DNA from: Spirochaetales bacterium
GTDB lineage: Bacteria > Spirochaetota > Leptospiria > Leptospirales > Leptonemataceae
NCBI GenBank assembly: GCA_024233935.1
Contig: JACKOY010000002.1
Span: 310,001 to 374,000, forward strand
Reading direction: 5' to 3'
Length of the DNA: 64,000 bases
Of this stretch, positions 42,772 through 51,721 are shown piece by piece. Each line of letters opens with the position of its first letter. Positions within the stretch are counted from its first letter, which is position 1. Under the pieces are notes generated by a model. It had not been told where the DNA came from. It did not search any database and worked only from the letters and a program-made list of their open reading frames with translations. A program made the position numbers and the translations under genes.

Positions 42772-43533
42772 CTACTCGGAAAGACTCACCAGCGCCTCGT
42801 CGCTGATATTCAGGTTGGTATAGACGGCCTGAACGTCATCGTGCTCTTCCAGGGCTTCGATCAGCTTTAAGGCCGTGCGGGCCTGGTCCGGATCATTCAC
42901 CGTAACTTCGGTGCCGTCGAGCGGAAGATAGCGCACACCGGATTCTTCGGTCTGGATTTCTTTTGCGCTTACCGCTTCTGAAACGGCCGCAAACTCTTCC
43001 GGCAGCGTGATGATTTCAAAGTGTTCCCCATCGTCGGTGCGAATGTCTTCTGCACCGGCGTCGAGGGCCAGTTCGAAAAGCGGCTCTTCCTGAATGGCGC
43101 TTCGGGGCACCGAAATGTAGCCGGCCCGCCGAAAGATGCAGGCCACGGCGTTGGGTTCTGCCAGGCTGCCGCCATGTTTGTTGATGATGCTTTTGATTTC
43201 GGGCGTGGTGCGGGTGCGTTTGTCGGTCACCGCCTCGACGATGATGCCAACCCCACCCGCGGCATAGGCCTCGTAGGTGACTTCTTCAAAGGTCTGGCCT
43301 TCCAGTTCCCCGGCGCCTTTCTTGATGGCCCGTTCGATTGTGTCTTTGGCGACGTTTGCAGCCCTGGCCTTCGCAACGGCGATACGCAGCCGATTGTTGG
43401 AAGTGGGGTCCGAACCGCCCAGCTTCGCGGCAACCATGATCTCCCGCGTCAGTTTGTGGTACAGAATACCGCGCCGACGGTCGGCCCCTTCTTTGCGGTG
43501 TTTGATATTGGCCCACTTGGAATGACCGGCCAT
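42772..43533 (-). CDS. yebC: YebC/PmpR-type transcription-translation factor
   Basis: 253 residues. Classical start MAGHSKWANIKHRK, then KLTREIMVAAKLGGSDP, KGAGELEGQ and YEAYAAGGVGIIVEA in order, and an acidic C-terminal domain. The family (TACO1 in mitochondria) binds ribosomes or DNA and has been shown to help synthesis of proline-rich stretches. Stop lies just before the divergently spaced ruvC and it is preceded by the YciO gene with a one-base gap, so the two are co-transcribed. Confidence 0.95.
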   Translation of the reverse strand: MAGHSKWANIKHRKEGADRRRGILYHKLTREIMVAAKLGGSDPTSNNRLRIAVAKARAANVAKDTIERAIKKGAGELEGQTFEEVTYEAYAAGGVGIIVEAVTDKRTRTTPEIKSIINKHGGSLAEPNAVACIFRRAGYISVPRSAIQEEPLFELALDAGAEDIRTDDGEHFEIITLPEEFAAVSEAVSAKEIQTEESGVRYLPLDGTEVTVNDPDQARTALKLIEALEEHDDVQAVYTNLNISDEALVSLSE

Positions 43534-43534
43534 A

Positions 43535-44164
43535 CTAATCCTCTTCGCCTATCTGATACTCAAGCTCGCTGACGTCGCCCAAACCCTGGCGCACCAGGCG
43601 AATGCGGTCGCCGGTGCAGTCCAGAACCGTCGAATACTCGTTTGCCCGGGGGCCCCCGTCGACGACCGCAACGACCTGGCTGCCGAACTCCTGCTCCAGA
43701 TCGGCCGGGTCGGTGAAGTAATCGCCCGGCGTGGTAATGGAAGTGGACACAAGCGGCATGTCAAGTTGTTCCATAAGCGCAATGTGCAACGCGTGGTTTA
43801 CAATACGAATGCCGACCTCTTTGCGTTTTCCGGTTCCGCGCCGGTCGACGTTTCGGTTGGCGTTCAGAATAAACGTGTAGGGTCCCGGCGTGTGGGCCTT
43901 CATAAAACGAAACAGTACATTCGTGATATTTTTGGCGTAGTGATTGGCCATCGCCACATCCCGACAGAGTAAACTTAAATGCTGCCGCTCGTCCATTGCC
44001 TTGATGCGGTACAGATCGTTGATGGCGCGCGGGGCATCGAGCAAACACACGAATGCGTAGGCGGTGTCGGTCGGAACAATAAGCACCCCGCCTTTGCGCA
44101 ACTCATCGAGAATCTGCGTTACACGGCGCTTCTCCGGCGTCTGCGGATGTATGGGCCAGATCAT
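43535..44164 (-). CDS. yciO: YciO/YrdC/Sua5-family protein
   Basis: About 209 residues from ATG 44164 (the frame opens at 44194). The start IWPIHPQTPEKRRVTQIL and the blocks GGVLIVPTDTAYAF, HTPGPYTFILNA, IRIVNHALHIALME and PLVSTSITTPG follow the YciO branch rather than TsaC, whose members make threonylcarbamoyl-AMP for tRNA. The nucleotide-binding KAMDERQHLSLLC replaces the usual K-R-x-x-x-x-PL. It overlaps the end of the cysteine-cluster gene by about 60 bases in another frame, so the start may be internal. tRNA-modifying activity is not certain. Confidence 0.85.
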   Translation of the reverse strand: MIWPIHPQTPEKRRVTQILDELRKGGVLIVPTDTAYAFVCLLDAPRAINDLYRIKAMDERQHLSLLCRDVAMANHYAKNITNVLFRFMKAHTPGPYTFILNANRNVDRRGTGKRKEVGIRIVNHALHIALMEQLDMPLVSTSITTPGDYFTDPADLEQEFGSQVVAVVDGGPRANEYSTVLDCTGDRIRLVRQGLGDVSELEYQIGEED

Positions 44165-44882
44165 AACTGTTCGGCAAAGCCAGGGCCCGCCCAAGGCGCT
44201 TCAGCCGTCCCGCCCGATGGTCGTTTCGTTCCAGGCTCTCCTGGAACAGGGTCAAAAACAGCTGCCCCGCGTCTCGCAGATTTTCGGGAAGTTCGAACGA
44301 AGTGATCGAGCGACTGGCGCTTTCCTGGAGGCGCGCTTCCAAAAGCAAGCCCAGTACGCGGCGGGTGCGAATCCGCTTCGCCTGTCCGGATACAAGCGGC
44401 CGAAACGCCGGCACCGCCTTTAGAAAACGGTAGAACGCATAGTCCGCCATCAGCCGGCCATAGTCCGCCGGACCGACCAGTTCCGCCACCAGGTCGGCGT
44501 AGTGCAGCCCCGGATCGGCTTCGCGTGCAGGGCAATCGTAGGTCTGGCAAATGGAAGAACCGTAAAACGAAACATCCTGGGAACGTGGGTCGCCGGTTCG
44601 GACCGGGTGCACCAAACAACCCACGCGGCCGGGCGCCACGTAACCCAGCAAAGGGCAAACATAGATGTCAGCACGATGGCGGGGCAGCTCTTCTTCCAGC
44701 CGTTCCTGATGGTGTCGGAACTCCAGGTGCGCCTGGCGTCCGGCGTTCCGATAGTTCTCTTCGAACTTTCCGGTCCGGCTGGCAAGCAGGGCCTCGCGAT
44801 CGTTCGGCGTCAGGTCCAGGTTGTAGATGCCGCAACAGGCGCCGCAGCCTGCCTGGCGGTGCTGGCAATGGGTGACGGTCAC
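44103..44882 (-). CDS. YkgJ-like cysteine cluster protein
   Basis: 259 residues. Cysteines come in groups: GCGACCG near residue 13, CPLLGYV near 75, GCLVHP near 88, and SICQTYDC near 110, which is the pattern of small zinc/iron cluster proteins (YkgJ/DUF type). A long helical C-terminal half (about 130-240) follows without membrane segments. Unknown function. It starts four bases before the stop of the CHAT gene (ATGA), so the two are one unit, and it overlaps the YciO start by about 60 bases, an unusually long overlap. Confidence 0.7.
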   Translation of the reverse strand: MTVTHCQHRQAGCGACCGIYNLDLTPNDREALLASRTGKFEENYRNAGRQAHLEFRHHQERLEEELPRHRADIYVCPLLGYVAPGRVGCLVHPVRTGDPRSQDVSFYGSSICQTYDCPAREADPGLHYADLVAELVGPADYGRLMADYAFYRFLKAVPAFRPLVSGQAKRIRTRRVLGLLLEARLQESASRSITSFELPENLRDAGQLFLTLFQESLERNDHRAGRLKRLGRALALPNSYDLAHTSADAGEAPCNADSR

Positions 44883-46705
44883 GGCCCGGCGACTGCCGCA
44901 GATTCCCCGGCGGCCACCAGCGGCAGTCGAAACTTGTCTTCGGAGGGATCGTACTTCAGGAAGTCAGCCAGGCCGATCAGCAATCGACGCGAGGTGTTGT
45001 GAAAACAAACCTGGCCACGGCAGGCTTCGGCCTGTTCTCGCAGCTCGGGCTCTTCGAATTCGGCCGGCATCAACGCCATCCGGCGCGGCCGCGGACCGTT
45101 CAGGGCAATGACCTCATCGCCACTCCGGGGAATATACAGCAACGGATAGCGCCCGAGGGCCGAAAGGTCTGCGAGCAAATTCTCAAGCTGGTACTGAAAC
45201 GTTACCAGGTGTGAATCGAGGTCGCTGTCCGAAATAGCGCCGGCCAGAAATTCGGCCCGCCACACGAGCATCTTTTCGATGCTGGAGCGATGCAAATAGA
45301 GGTACTCAAGCACGCGCCCCGCCGCAATTTCCTTTTTCACCATGCGTATGGCGTCCGAACAAACATAAAGCGCGCGCACCCATTCTTCGGCGCCCACAGG
45401 ACCGCCGGTGGGAGGCGCTCCCGTGCGAAGGTTCATGTGTCGGTGACTGCCAAACACCAGAGCCCCCACGACCGATAGCGTTGCATCAAGTGTCGCGATC
45501 AGTTCGGCAAACAGGTCCGACTGGTGGCGGCCATCGTCGGGCACCTCCTGGAATCCGAGGTAGGCCCGCGCGATGGGTTGCGGAAACTGTTCGGTCACGC
45601 GGAGGGCGTTCAGTTCATTGCGGGATGCGTCAAAGGCCCGGCGGGCCCGCGAACGAAAGATCCTGGCCAGTGGATTGCCGTGCAATGCGTAGCCCGCCCA
45701 GGTCAGGTCATCGGCCGGATAGGAGCGGCGGGCGTGCTGGCGGGCTTCAAAAAGCGCCTCCCCCACCGAGCGTTCTTCAAAGATCGCGCGATAAAAGTTC
45801 AGCGCAAAATCAAACGTGCGGGAGCTGTCCCGGATTTCCCAGTGCGTGCCGACATAATTGCAGATTCCCGTGCGTAAAAAAGCGCCCGCCAGATCGTTCA
45901 AGCGCGACCCGCCGGTGCCGGTCGGGTCTTCCCCGCCACTGAGGCTCAGACAACTGTTGGAAAACACCAACCCTGGCAAAGCGCCCACTTTTTCGATTTC
46001 CCGCGCCCGCAGCACTTTGCCTCCTGAGAGGAGCCACCCGCTCTCCTGTTCTTCACGGTCATAGTGAACGTGCCCTGCATAGTGAATGATGTCGCGGTTC
46101 TTGATGGCGTTTAGGAGCGCCAGTTTGGTGATGTGACGACCGGACATGAACTGTAGATCGAGTTGATCGGGGCTCACTTCGGCGTTTAATGTTTCAAAAA
46201 GCCCCTCGCCTTCTTTGGCCGCCCAGGGCAGGTCCTCGGTCGGATCGGCAACAATCAATAGCCGGAGCCGATCGCGCTCGGTACGCTGGTTCTCCTTCCA
46301 GAAACCGGAGACGTTTTTGCCCAGATAAAACCGGTCCGCAAGAAAGCTATTGCCATCATGTAAAAGCCCCCAGGGTACGTTGCGCAAACGATGGTCAACG
46401 TGCAAAAACAGGTAGGCGTGATCGGTGCGACGCAGGCGTTCTTGAATCTGCTCCGGAAAGAACTGCAAAAAGAAAGCTTCGCCGGCCTGCCGCAGTTCCC
46501 GGGAAAGTTCCGATCCGGCCGCCTCCCCCTCGGCAATGGAATTGGCCCGTCGCGCCAGGCGGTGCACCTCCTGCAAGAATTCCTCCAGCAGGTCTTCGTC
46601 CACTACGGTCTGCAGGTGCGTATCGCGGGTTGGCAGACGCCCCTGGATGATATTGAATACGTTGGTGGTTCCAACACGATCAATGATGATGCTCAAGTAC
46701 TCCAT
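44879..46705 (-). CDS. CHAT-domain protease-like protein
   Basis: 608 residues. The N-terminal ~100 residues are mainly helical; the CHAT (caspase-like) domain spans about 100-370. The predicted dyad is H212 in IIHYAGHVHY and C252 in VFSNSCLS; GDP-rich SGGEDPTGTGG and GICNYVGTHWEI are further family hallmarks. The last ~250 residues are an unrecognised, mainly helical region. CHAT proteins act as peptidases, several of them as effectors of defence or cell-death systems, usually activated by partners. The only evident partner is the overlapping cysteine-cluster gene. No signal peptide, so cytoplasmic. Confidence 0.8.
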   Translation of the reverse strand: MEYLSIIIDRVGTTNVFNIIQGRLPTRDTHLQTVVDEDLLEEFLQEVHRLARRANSIAEGEAAGSELSRELRQAGEAFFLQFFPEQIQERLRRTDHAYLFLHVDHRLRNVPWGLLHDGNSFLADRFYLGKNVSGFWKENQRTERDRLRLLIVADPTEDLPWAAKEGEGLFETLNAEVSPDQLDLQFMSGRHITKLALLNAIKNRDIIHYAGHVHYDREEQESGWLLSGGKVLRAREIEKVGALPGLVFSNSCLSLSGGEDPTGTGGSRLNDLAGAFLRTGICNYVGTHWEIRDSSRTFDFALNFYRAIFEERSVGEALFEARQHARRSYPADDLTWAGYALHGNPLARIFRSRARRAFDASRNELNALRVTEQFPQPIARAYLGFQEVPDDGRHQSDLFAELIATLDATLSVVGALVFGSHRHMNLRTGAPPTGGPVGAEEWVRALYVCSDAIRMVKKEIAAGRVLEYLYLHRSSIEKMLVWRAEFLAGAISDSDLDSHLVTFQYQLENLLADLSALGRYPLLYIPRSGDEVIALNGPRPRRMALMPAEFEEPELREQAEACRGQVCFHNTSRRLLIGLADFLKYDPSEDKFRLPLVAAGESAAVAGP

Positions 46706-46822
46706 TGAAGGATTTCAGCTTAAACGGGCGCCCCGGCCCCGTCACCGAAAAATTGTCGGTCGGCAACATGCCAAAAATAATCATTGAGCCGCCGGCTCGA
46801 ACCCCTGAACATCAACCAGGTT

Positions 46823-47089
46823 ATGCAATATCGATACCTGGTTTCGGGACGCGTTCAGGGGGTGGGCTTCCGGTATTATGTATCTTCCCGGGCCCGGACT
46901 CTCGGGCTCGCGGGTTTCGTGCGCAATCTGCCCGATGGTCGGGTGGAATGTGCGGCCCGGGGCGATGAAGCGCAACTCCAGGCGCTCGAGGCCGACCTGC
47001 GCGCCGGCCCTGCCATGAGCCGGGTTACAAACGTGGAACGCAGCGAATGGGATGCCCAACTACCCCTGAGCTTTGAGGTCTGGCAGTAG
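46823..47089 (+). CDS. acyP: Acylphosphatase
   Basis: 88 residues from the internal ATG at 46823, where the family normally begins (MQYRYLVSGRVQGVGFRYYV); the frame is open from 46784. The catalytic Arg is in GRVQGVGFR and the Asn in GFVRNLPDGRVE, the two residues that bind phosphate and position water in acylphosphatases, which hydrolyse acetyl- and carbamoyl-phosphate-type substrates. Small cytoplasmic enzyme. Stop is one base before the start of the next gene, so they are coupled. Confidence 0.9.
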   Translation: MQYRYLVSGRVQGVGFRYYVSSRARTLGLAGFVRNLPDGRVECAARGDEAQLQALEADLRAGPAMSRVTNVERSEWDAQLPLSFEVWQ

Positions 47090-47090
47090 C

Positions 47091-49646
47091 ATGCTTCACT
47101 TTCGCATCATCATTCTGGTCGAGATGGCGCTCGCCATTGGGCTTGCGATTCCCGGCATCCTGGCCTTCGCACGAGCACCCTCAAACCGAAACCACCGGTC
47201 GTTTCTCTTTCTTTGCGTTTCTCTCAGCCTGTGCTTTTTCTTTGACGGGCTCAACCGCTACTTGATGGCCGAACTGATTCGGCTGACCGACCTGTACTTT
47301 CGCGTCTCTGACATCTTTCTGCTCGCCGGTGGCCTGGGCTTTGTACACTTCGCCACCATCTTTCCGCGCCGGGGAGGCACGGCTACGGCGCAAGACAATC
47401 TCCCCGCCGGCCCTCGCCGAAGACGATCCACGCGACTGTTACTGCTTCTGGGGGCGATCGCGCTTGTTCTGGGTGCGCTCAGTTTCGGGCCCTACCATGT
47501 TCTGGACCGACCCTTTCTTTCCGAAAGCGGGGCCTTCAGTGCGCGCCCGGGGCCGGCCTTTATTGCCAACCGTCTGTTCTTACTGGTGTGCCTGTTGCTC
47601 GCGGGCTACGAGCAGGTGCGTTTTCTCGCGGTCAATGAGAGAGATCCCCGGCGGCTCCATTCGCGGTACTTCATCTACACGGTCGCGGCTTTGTGGGTAG
47701 GCTATGTCTTGCTCATGATTCCGTTATTTCTTTCATCCCGGCACGATGCGACCATGGTAGCTCAGGCCATTCTCTTTCTGATCGCGTTTATCTTCATGCA
47801 TGGCATGCTCGTGCATATTGGAATCTCCTACCGGGTGAGTCTGCTTCGCAACGGCGGACTCCTGCTGCTCTACGTGATTTTTCTTATACCACTGCTTTTG
47901 ATCCTGGGTCAGGTACCGGCGCTTGCGGATCGTTACCATCCGTACCTGATTGCACTTGGTCTGGCGGTGCTGTTCGTCGTGTTTCATTTTGTGAGTTTGC
48001 AGCTCACGCCTCTGCTCGACCGGTTGGTCTTCCAGCGCCGCGCGCGCATGGAAGATACCGTCGCCGATTTTAACCAGAGTGTGCTCAGCCTGAGTAGCGG
48101 CAGCCTCGGCGATGTGCGTCGGCGCCTGACAGAGTTCATTGAGACTCACTTCGGGCCCCGTCTGCTGGCGCTTTACTTTGGAGAGGAGTTTGACGCCGGG
48201 TCATCGGCCTCTGACCGGTCCCAATTGCGGCGGGATCCGGCCCGGACACGCATAGCCGATCGCGACAGCGTGCCCCCGGATGTTTTGCCCGAAGCCCTGG
48301 TGCAGTTCCTTTCGTCTCCCGGCCCCCGCTCCCGACAACCGGGCGGCATGCTCGCCGACCTTCTGGCGAGGGCCGAACGTGAAGGTCGCGAAGATGTAAG
48401 CGTCGTATTGATGGGTCTTGCGGCGCTCGGCGTGGAAATCCTGGTGCCGATGTTTGATCTATCGCGAAATGAACGCGAGATTCGACCGGCGACAGTCATT
48501 TTGATGGGCCTTGCCGCCGGTGGACGTCCCATGGATGAAACCGATGCGAACTGGTTGCGGGTGCTTTCGGGCCCCACCATGCTTGCGCTCAAGAATCAGA
48601 CCCTGTTCCGATCGACCAGTCTTCTCAAGGAAAAGCTGGAAGAGGAAAACCGGCGCATGGGCCGACGACTGGCTCAGGATCTGGCCGAGATATCGAGCAG
48701 CGGCAAGGCGGCCGCCTTCGTCTTTCAGCATGGCGGAGTGATGGCGCGTTTGCTGGGCCAGGTCGAGCGCTTCGCAGCCCACGAAGGGCCGGTCCTCATT
48801 ACCGGTGAAACCGGCAGCGGCAAGGGCGAACTGGCCCGCATGATCCACGGACTCTCCAACAAGAGCGGTGATTTTGTGACACTCAACTGTTCGGCGATCC
48901 CGGCGGAGCTGATAGAAAACGAGTTGTTCGGCCATGAAAAAGGCGCCTATACCGGCGCCACCGAGGCCCGCCGCGGACACGTAGAGCGCGCCGACAAAGG
49001 CACGCTTTTTCTCGACGAGATTGGCGATTTGCCCATGGCGGGTCAGGCCAAGCTCTTGCGGCTCATCCAGGAAGGGCATTACGAACGGGTTGGCTCTTCG
49101 GAAACCCGCAGCACCGACGCTCGTTTCATTTTCGCGACCAATAGAGATCTGGAAGCCGACGTTGAGCAGGGGCGCTTTCGACAGGACCTGTTCTTTCGCA
49201 TCACGACCTTCGAGGTGCGCGTTCCGCCCCTGCGCGAGCGGCGCGAAGACATGCCGCTTTTGATCGATCACTTTCTCTGGATGGCGGGCCGCAGCCTGGG
49301 ACGGGTCGGCATCAAGATGACGCCCCGCGCCCGGGAACTCCTGTTGCGTCATTCCTGGCCCGGCAATATCCGGGAGCTGGAAAACCTGATCATGCGCGCG
49401 GTGGTTCTGAGCGACTCGGATCTAATTGATGTGGATAATTTGCCAGTGATGTTTCGAGACAGTCTGGATTTCAACCGCAAGCGTGAACAACTGGACAGGC
49501 TGGTTGATGAACAGGAACGTTTGCAGCGCGAACTTGTGCTTGAAGCCATGGAACGGTCGCGCGGTAATCAGCGTGAGGCGGCGCGGATTTTGAATATGAG
49601 CCGGGGCTCACTTCAGTATCGCCTCAAACAATACGGCCTGGTCTGA
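47091..49646 (+). CDS. Membrane-bound sigma-54-dependent activator (7TM-GAF-AAA-HTH)
   Basis: 851 residues from ATG 47091 (one base after the acyP stop). About eight hydrophobic helices fill residues 1-310; a GAF-like linker follows (about 310-500). The AAA+ domain has Walker A GETGSGKGE near 562, GHEKGAYTGA (the sigma-54 loop GAFTGA with Tyr) near 603 and Walker B LFLDEIGDLP near 634; then RQDLFFRITTFEVRVPPLRER. The C-terminal Fis-type HTH is GNQREAARILNMSRGSLQYRLKQ. It should sense an envelope signal directly and open sigma-54 promoters. Most such activators are soluble, so the membrane anchor is unusual. Its stop overlaps the next activator (TGATG). Confidence 0.9.
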   Translation: MLHFRIIILVEMALAIGLAIPGILAFARAPSNRNHRSFLFLCVSLSLCFFFDGLNRYLMAELIRLTDLYFRVSDIFLLAGGLGFVHFATIFPRRGGTATAQDNLPAGPRRRRSTRLLLLLGAIALVLGALSFGPYHVLDRPFLSESGAFSARPGPAFIANRLFLLVCLLLAGYEQVRFLAVNERDPRRLHSRYFIYTVAALWVGYVLLMIPLFLSSRHDATMVAQAILFLIAFIFMHGMLVHIGISYRVSLLRNGGLLLLYVIFLIPLLLILGQVPALADRYHPYLIALGLAVLFVVFHFVSLQLTPLLDRLVFQRRARMEDTVADFNQSVLSLSSGSLGDVRRRLTEFIETHFGPRLLALYFGEEFDAGSSASDRSQLRRDPARTRIADRDSVPPDVLPEALVQFLSSPGPRSRQPGGMLADLLARAEREGREDVSVVLMGLAALGVEILVPMFDLSRNEREIRPATVILMGLAAGGRPMDETDANWLRVLSGPTMLALKNQTLFRSTSLLKEKLEEENRRMGRRLAQDLAEISSSGKAAAFVFQHGGVMARLLGQVERFAAHEGPVLITGETGSGKGELARMIHGLSNKSGDFVTLNCSAIPAELIENELFGHEKGAYTGATEARRGHVERADKGTLFLDEIGDLPMAGQAKLLRLIQEGHYERVGSSETRSTDARFIFATNRDLEADVEQGRFRQDLFFRITTFEVRVPPLRERREDMPLLIDHFLWMAGRSLGRVGIKMTPRARELLLRHSWPGNIRELENLIMRAVVLSDSDLIDVDNLPVMFRDSLDFNRKREQLDRLVDEQERLQRELVLEAMERSRGNQREAARILNMSRGSLQYRLKQYGLV

Positions 49647-50857
49647 TGCGAGCGGAACTGGAAATCCTTTTTCGGAACGGTTATCTTTCCCGTAAGTCTT
49701 ATCGTGATTTTCTGGCCGATCCGCCGCCGAATATCGACGAGTTACAAAAGCGTCTCTTCGAAAAACAATTGATCGATCCTCCGGACTGGTCCGAGGCTCT
49801 GCCCCTGCTTGCCGAACCCGAGGGCCTCGAAAGCGGCGGTGAGCCCCCCGAAAGCCAGAACGCGACCATGCACGCCATTCAGGATCGGGCTCGAAAGATT
49901 GCGGCCAACGACACCACGGTCCTCCTTCTCGGCGAGTCGGGAGTCGGCAAGTCCCGCCTGGCACGCTACATGCATCATCACAGCCACCGCCGACAGGGTC
50001 CCATGGTCACCGTGGCCTGCGGCAGCATCCCCGACACATTGCTGGAGTCGGAACTGTTCGGAGTGGAGAAAGGCGCCTATACGGGCGCAAACGCCAGCCG
50101 CGAAGGTCGCTTCAGGCGGGCCCATCGCGGAACGATTTTTTTGGACGAGATTGGAGAGCTGACCGCGTCCCTTCAGGTGAAGCTCTTGCGGGTCCTGCAA
50201 GAACGGCGCGTGGAACCCCTCGGTTCCGCCGCGGAAGTCGAAGTCGATGTCCGGTTGATTGCTGCAACCAACCGCGATCTGGAAGCCGATGTGCGCTCCG
50301 GGCGATTCCGTGAAGATTTGTTCTATCGCCTCAATGTTGTGCCCCTGGAACTACCGCCTCTGCGAGACCGCAGGGAAGACATCCTGCCGCTTACGAAGTT
50401 CTTTGTGGAACGTTTCAGCCGCCAGCGCGGCCTGGCCTACGATGCTTCTGATGCGCGCCTGCAGGCGCTTTTGGTGGAATACGATTGGCCGGGCAACATT
50501 CGCGAGCTTGAAAACTGTCTGGAGCGGCTTGCGGTGCTCTCCCGCGACGGCCGCTTGAACGCCGACGACCTGCCGCCGCGCATTCTGCGTGACATTCGGC
50601 CCACATCGACGGGGTCAAAGCCAGATCCACGGTCCGAAGCCTTCCCGAGCCTCCGTGAACTGGAACGCGATCACATCGTTCGGGCTCTCACTTCGAGCAA
50701 GGGCAACGTGCAAAAGGCGGCCCGTATGCTTGAAATCCATCGCAATACACTTTCCCGGAAGCTCGACGAGTTCGGTATCGATAGCGGGGCCTTTAAGAAG
50801 AGCCGACGCCCCGGACGGCGTTCCGCGACAGCGGGCGCCGTGCCCGAAACGGGCTGA
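49646..50857 (+). CDS. Sigma-54-dependent activator (AAA-HTH)
   Basis: 403 residues. A ~75-residue N-terminal domain (MRAELEILFRNGYLSRKSYR) resembles no receiver domain. Then the AAA+ core: Walker A GESGVGKS near 93, GVEKGAYTGA near 137, Walker B IFLDEIGELT near 170, REDLFYRLNVVPLELPPLRDR. The C-terminal HTH is KGNVQKAARMLEIHRNTLSRKL followed by a basic tail. No sensor is attached, so it may work with the membrane-bound activator, with which its start overlaps. Both share GAYTGA instead of GAFTGA. Target promoters are unknown. Confidence 0.9.
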   Translation: MRAELEILFRNGYLSRKSYRDFLADPPPNIDELQKRLFEKQLIDPPDWSEALPLLAEPEGLESGGEPPESQNATMHAIQDRARKIAANDTTVLLLGESGVGKSRLARYMHHHSHRRQGPMVTVACGSIPDTLLESELFGVEKGAYTGANASREGRFRRAHRGTIFLDEIGELTASLQVKLLRVLQERRVEPLGSAAEVEVDVRLIAATNRDLEADVRSGRFREDLFYRLNVVPLELPPLRDRREDILPLTKFFVERFSRQRGLAYDASDARLQALLVEYDWPGNIRELENCLERLAVLSRDGRLNADDLPPRILRDIRPTSTGSKPDPRSEAFPSLRELERDHIVRALTSSKGNVQKAARMLEIHRNTLSRKLDEFGIDSGAFKKSRRPGRRSATAGAVPETG

Positions 50858-50937
50858 CGGTCGGAACGCGCGGATGCGCTATCGTGCTTTCTCCGGGAAC
50901 TCATGGACACGCCTGTGCCAGACGCGCCCACTGGCCT

Positions 50938-51720
50938 ATGTCCCCCTACGAGTTTCTCAAGATCGAGCGTCGGGATCGCCTGGCCTGGATCTGGCTTAAC
51001 CGTGCGCCCCTGAATACCCTTACCATTGAATTCATGGACGAAATTGATCGGGCCTTTGCCGAACTGGGCTCCGATCGCGAAGTGGATGTTGTGCTTCTGG
51101 GTTCGAAGGTGCCGGGCTTTTATTGCAACGGTCTGGACCCGGACTATTTGCTCGAACGCGATGTGCCCGCCCGCGCCCTTGTATTCGAACGGCTCTTCGA
51201 AATGATGAGAGCGATGTACGCCTTCGAGAAACCTTCGGCGGCTGTGATCGACGGACATGCCATGGCCGGGGGCGCCGTTCTGGGTGTGCTGAACGATTTT
51301 CGTTTCATGAGCGACGGCCGATATCGTTTTTGTTTTTCCGAAGTGCTGGTGGGCCTGACGATCCCGGCGGCCCTGCTTGATGTGATTGCGGGCGTGACCG
51401 GTCGGGCTGCGCTGCGGGATGTGGCGATGCTCGGCACCGCCTACCGCGCCCCAGAAGCCCGCGCTATTCATCTTATTGATGAAGTGTTTCCGGCCGCAAC
51501 CCTGCATGAAGAAGCAGAAGCACGCATGCGAAATCTGTTGCCCATGGCCCAACCCAGTCTCCGGCAGATCAAAAAAGAAATCCGCAGCCCTGTGGTGCAG
51601 CGCCTGGCCGAATTTCAAAAGTCGACGGTACGCGAACTGGAGCCCTTTCTTTCGGGAAACTTTGAGGAAGGCCTGCGGGCCGTGCGAGACCGACGACGCC
51701 CGGTCTTTCAGAACCCGTAA
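50938..51720 (+). CDS. Enoyl-CoA hydratase/isomerase family protein
   Basis: About 260 residues from ATG 50938, where the crotonase fold begins (MSPYEFLKIERRDRLAWIWLNR); the frame is open from 50884. The oxyanion-hole regions are VDVVLLGSKVPGFYCNGLD and AVIDGHAMAGGAVLGVLNDFRFM, and FCFSEVLVGLTIP follows. The family acts on CoA thioesters (hydration, isomerisation or decarboxylation); the two catalytic Glu of true hydratases cannot be placed with certainty. Convergent with the AEC gene (1-bp gap). Preceded by 80 bp from the second activator. Confidence 0.85.
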   Translation: MSPYEFLKIERRDRLAWIWLNRAPLNTLTIEFMDEIDRAFAELGSDREVDVVLLGSKVPGFYCNGLDPDYLLERDVPARALVFERLFEMMRAMYAFEKPSAAVIDGHAMAGGAVLGVLNDFRFMSDGRYRFCFSEVLVGLTIPAALLDVIAGVTGRAALRDVAMLGTAYRAPEARAIHLIDEVFPAATLHEEAEARMRNLLPMAQPSLRQIKKEIRSPVVQRLAEFQKSTVRELEPFLSGNFEEGLRAVRDRRRPVFQNP

Positions 51721-51721
51721 C

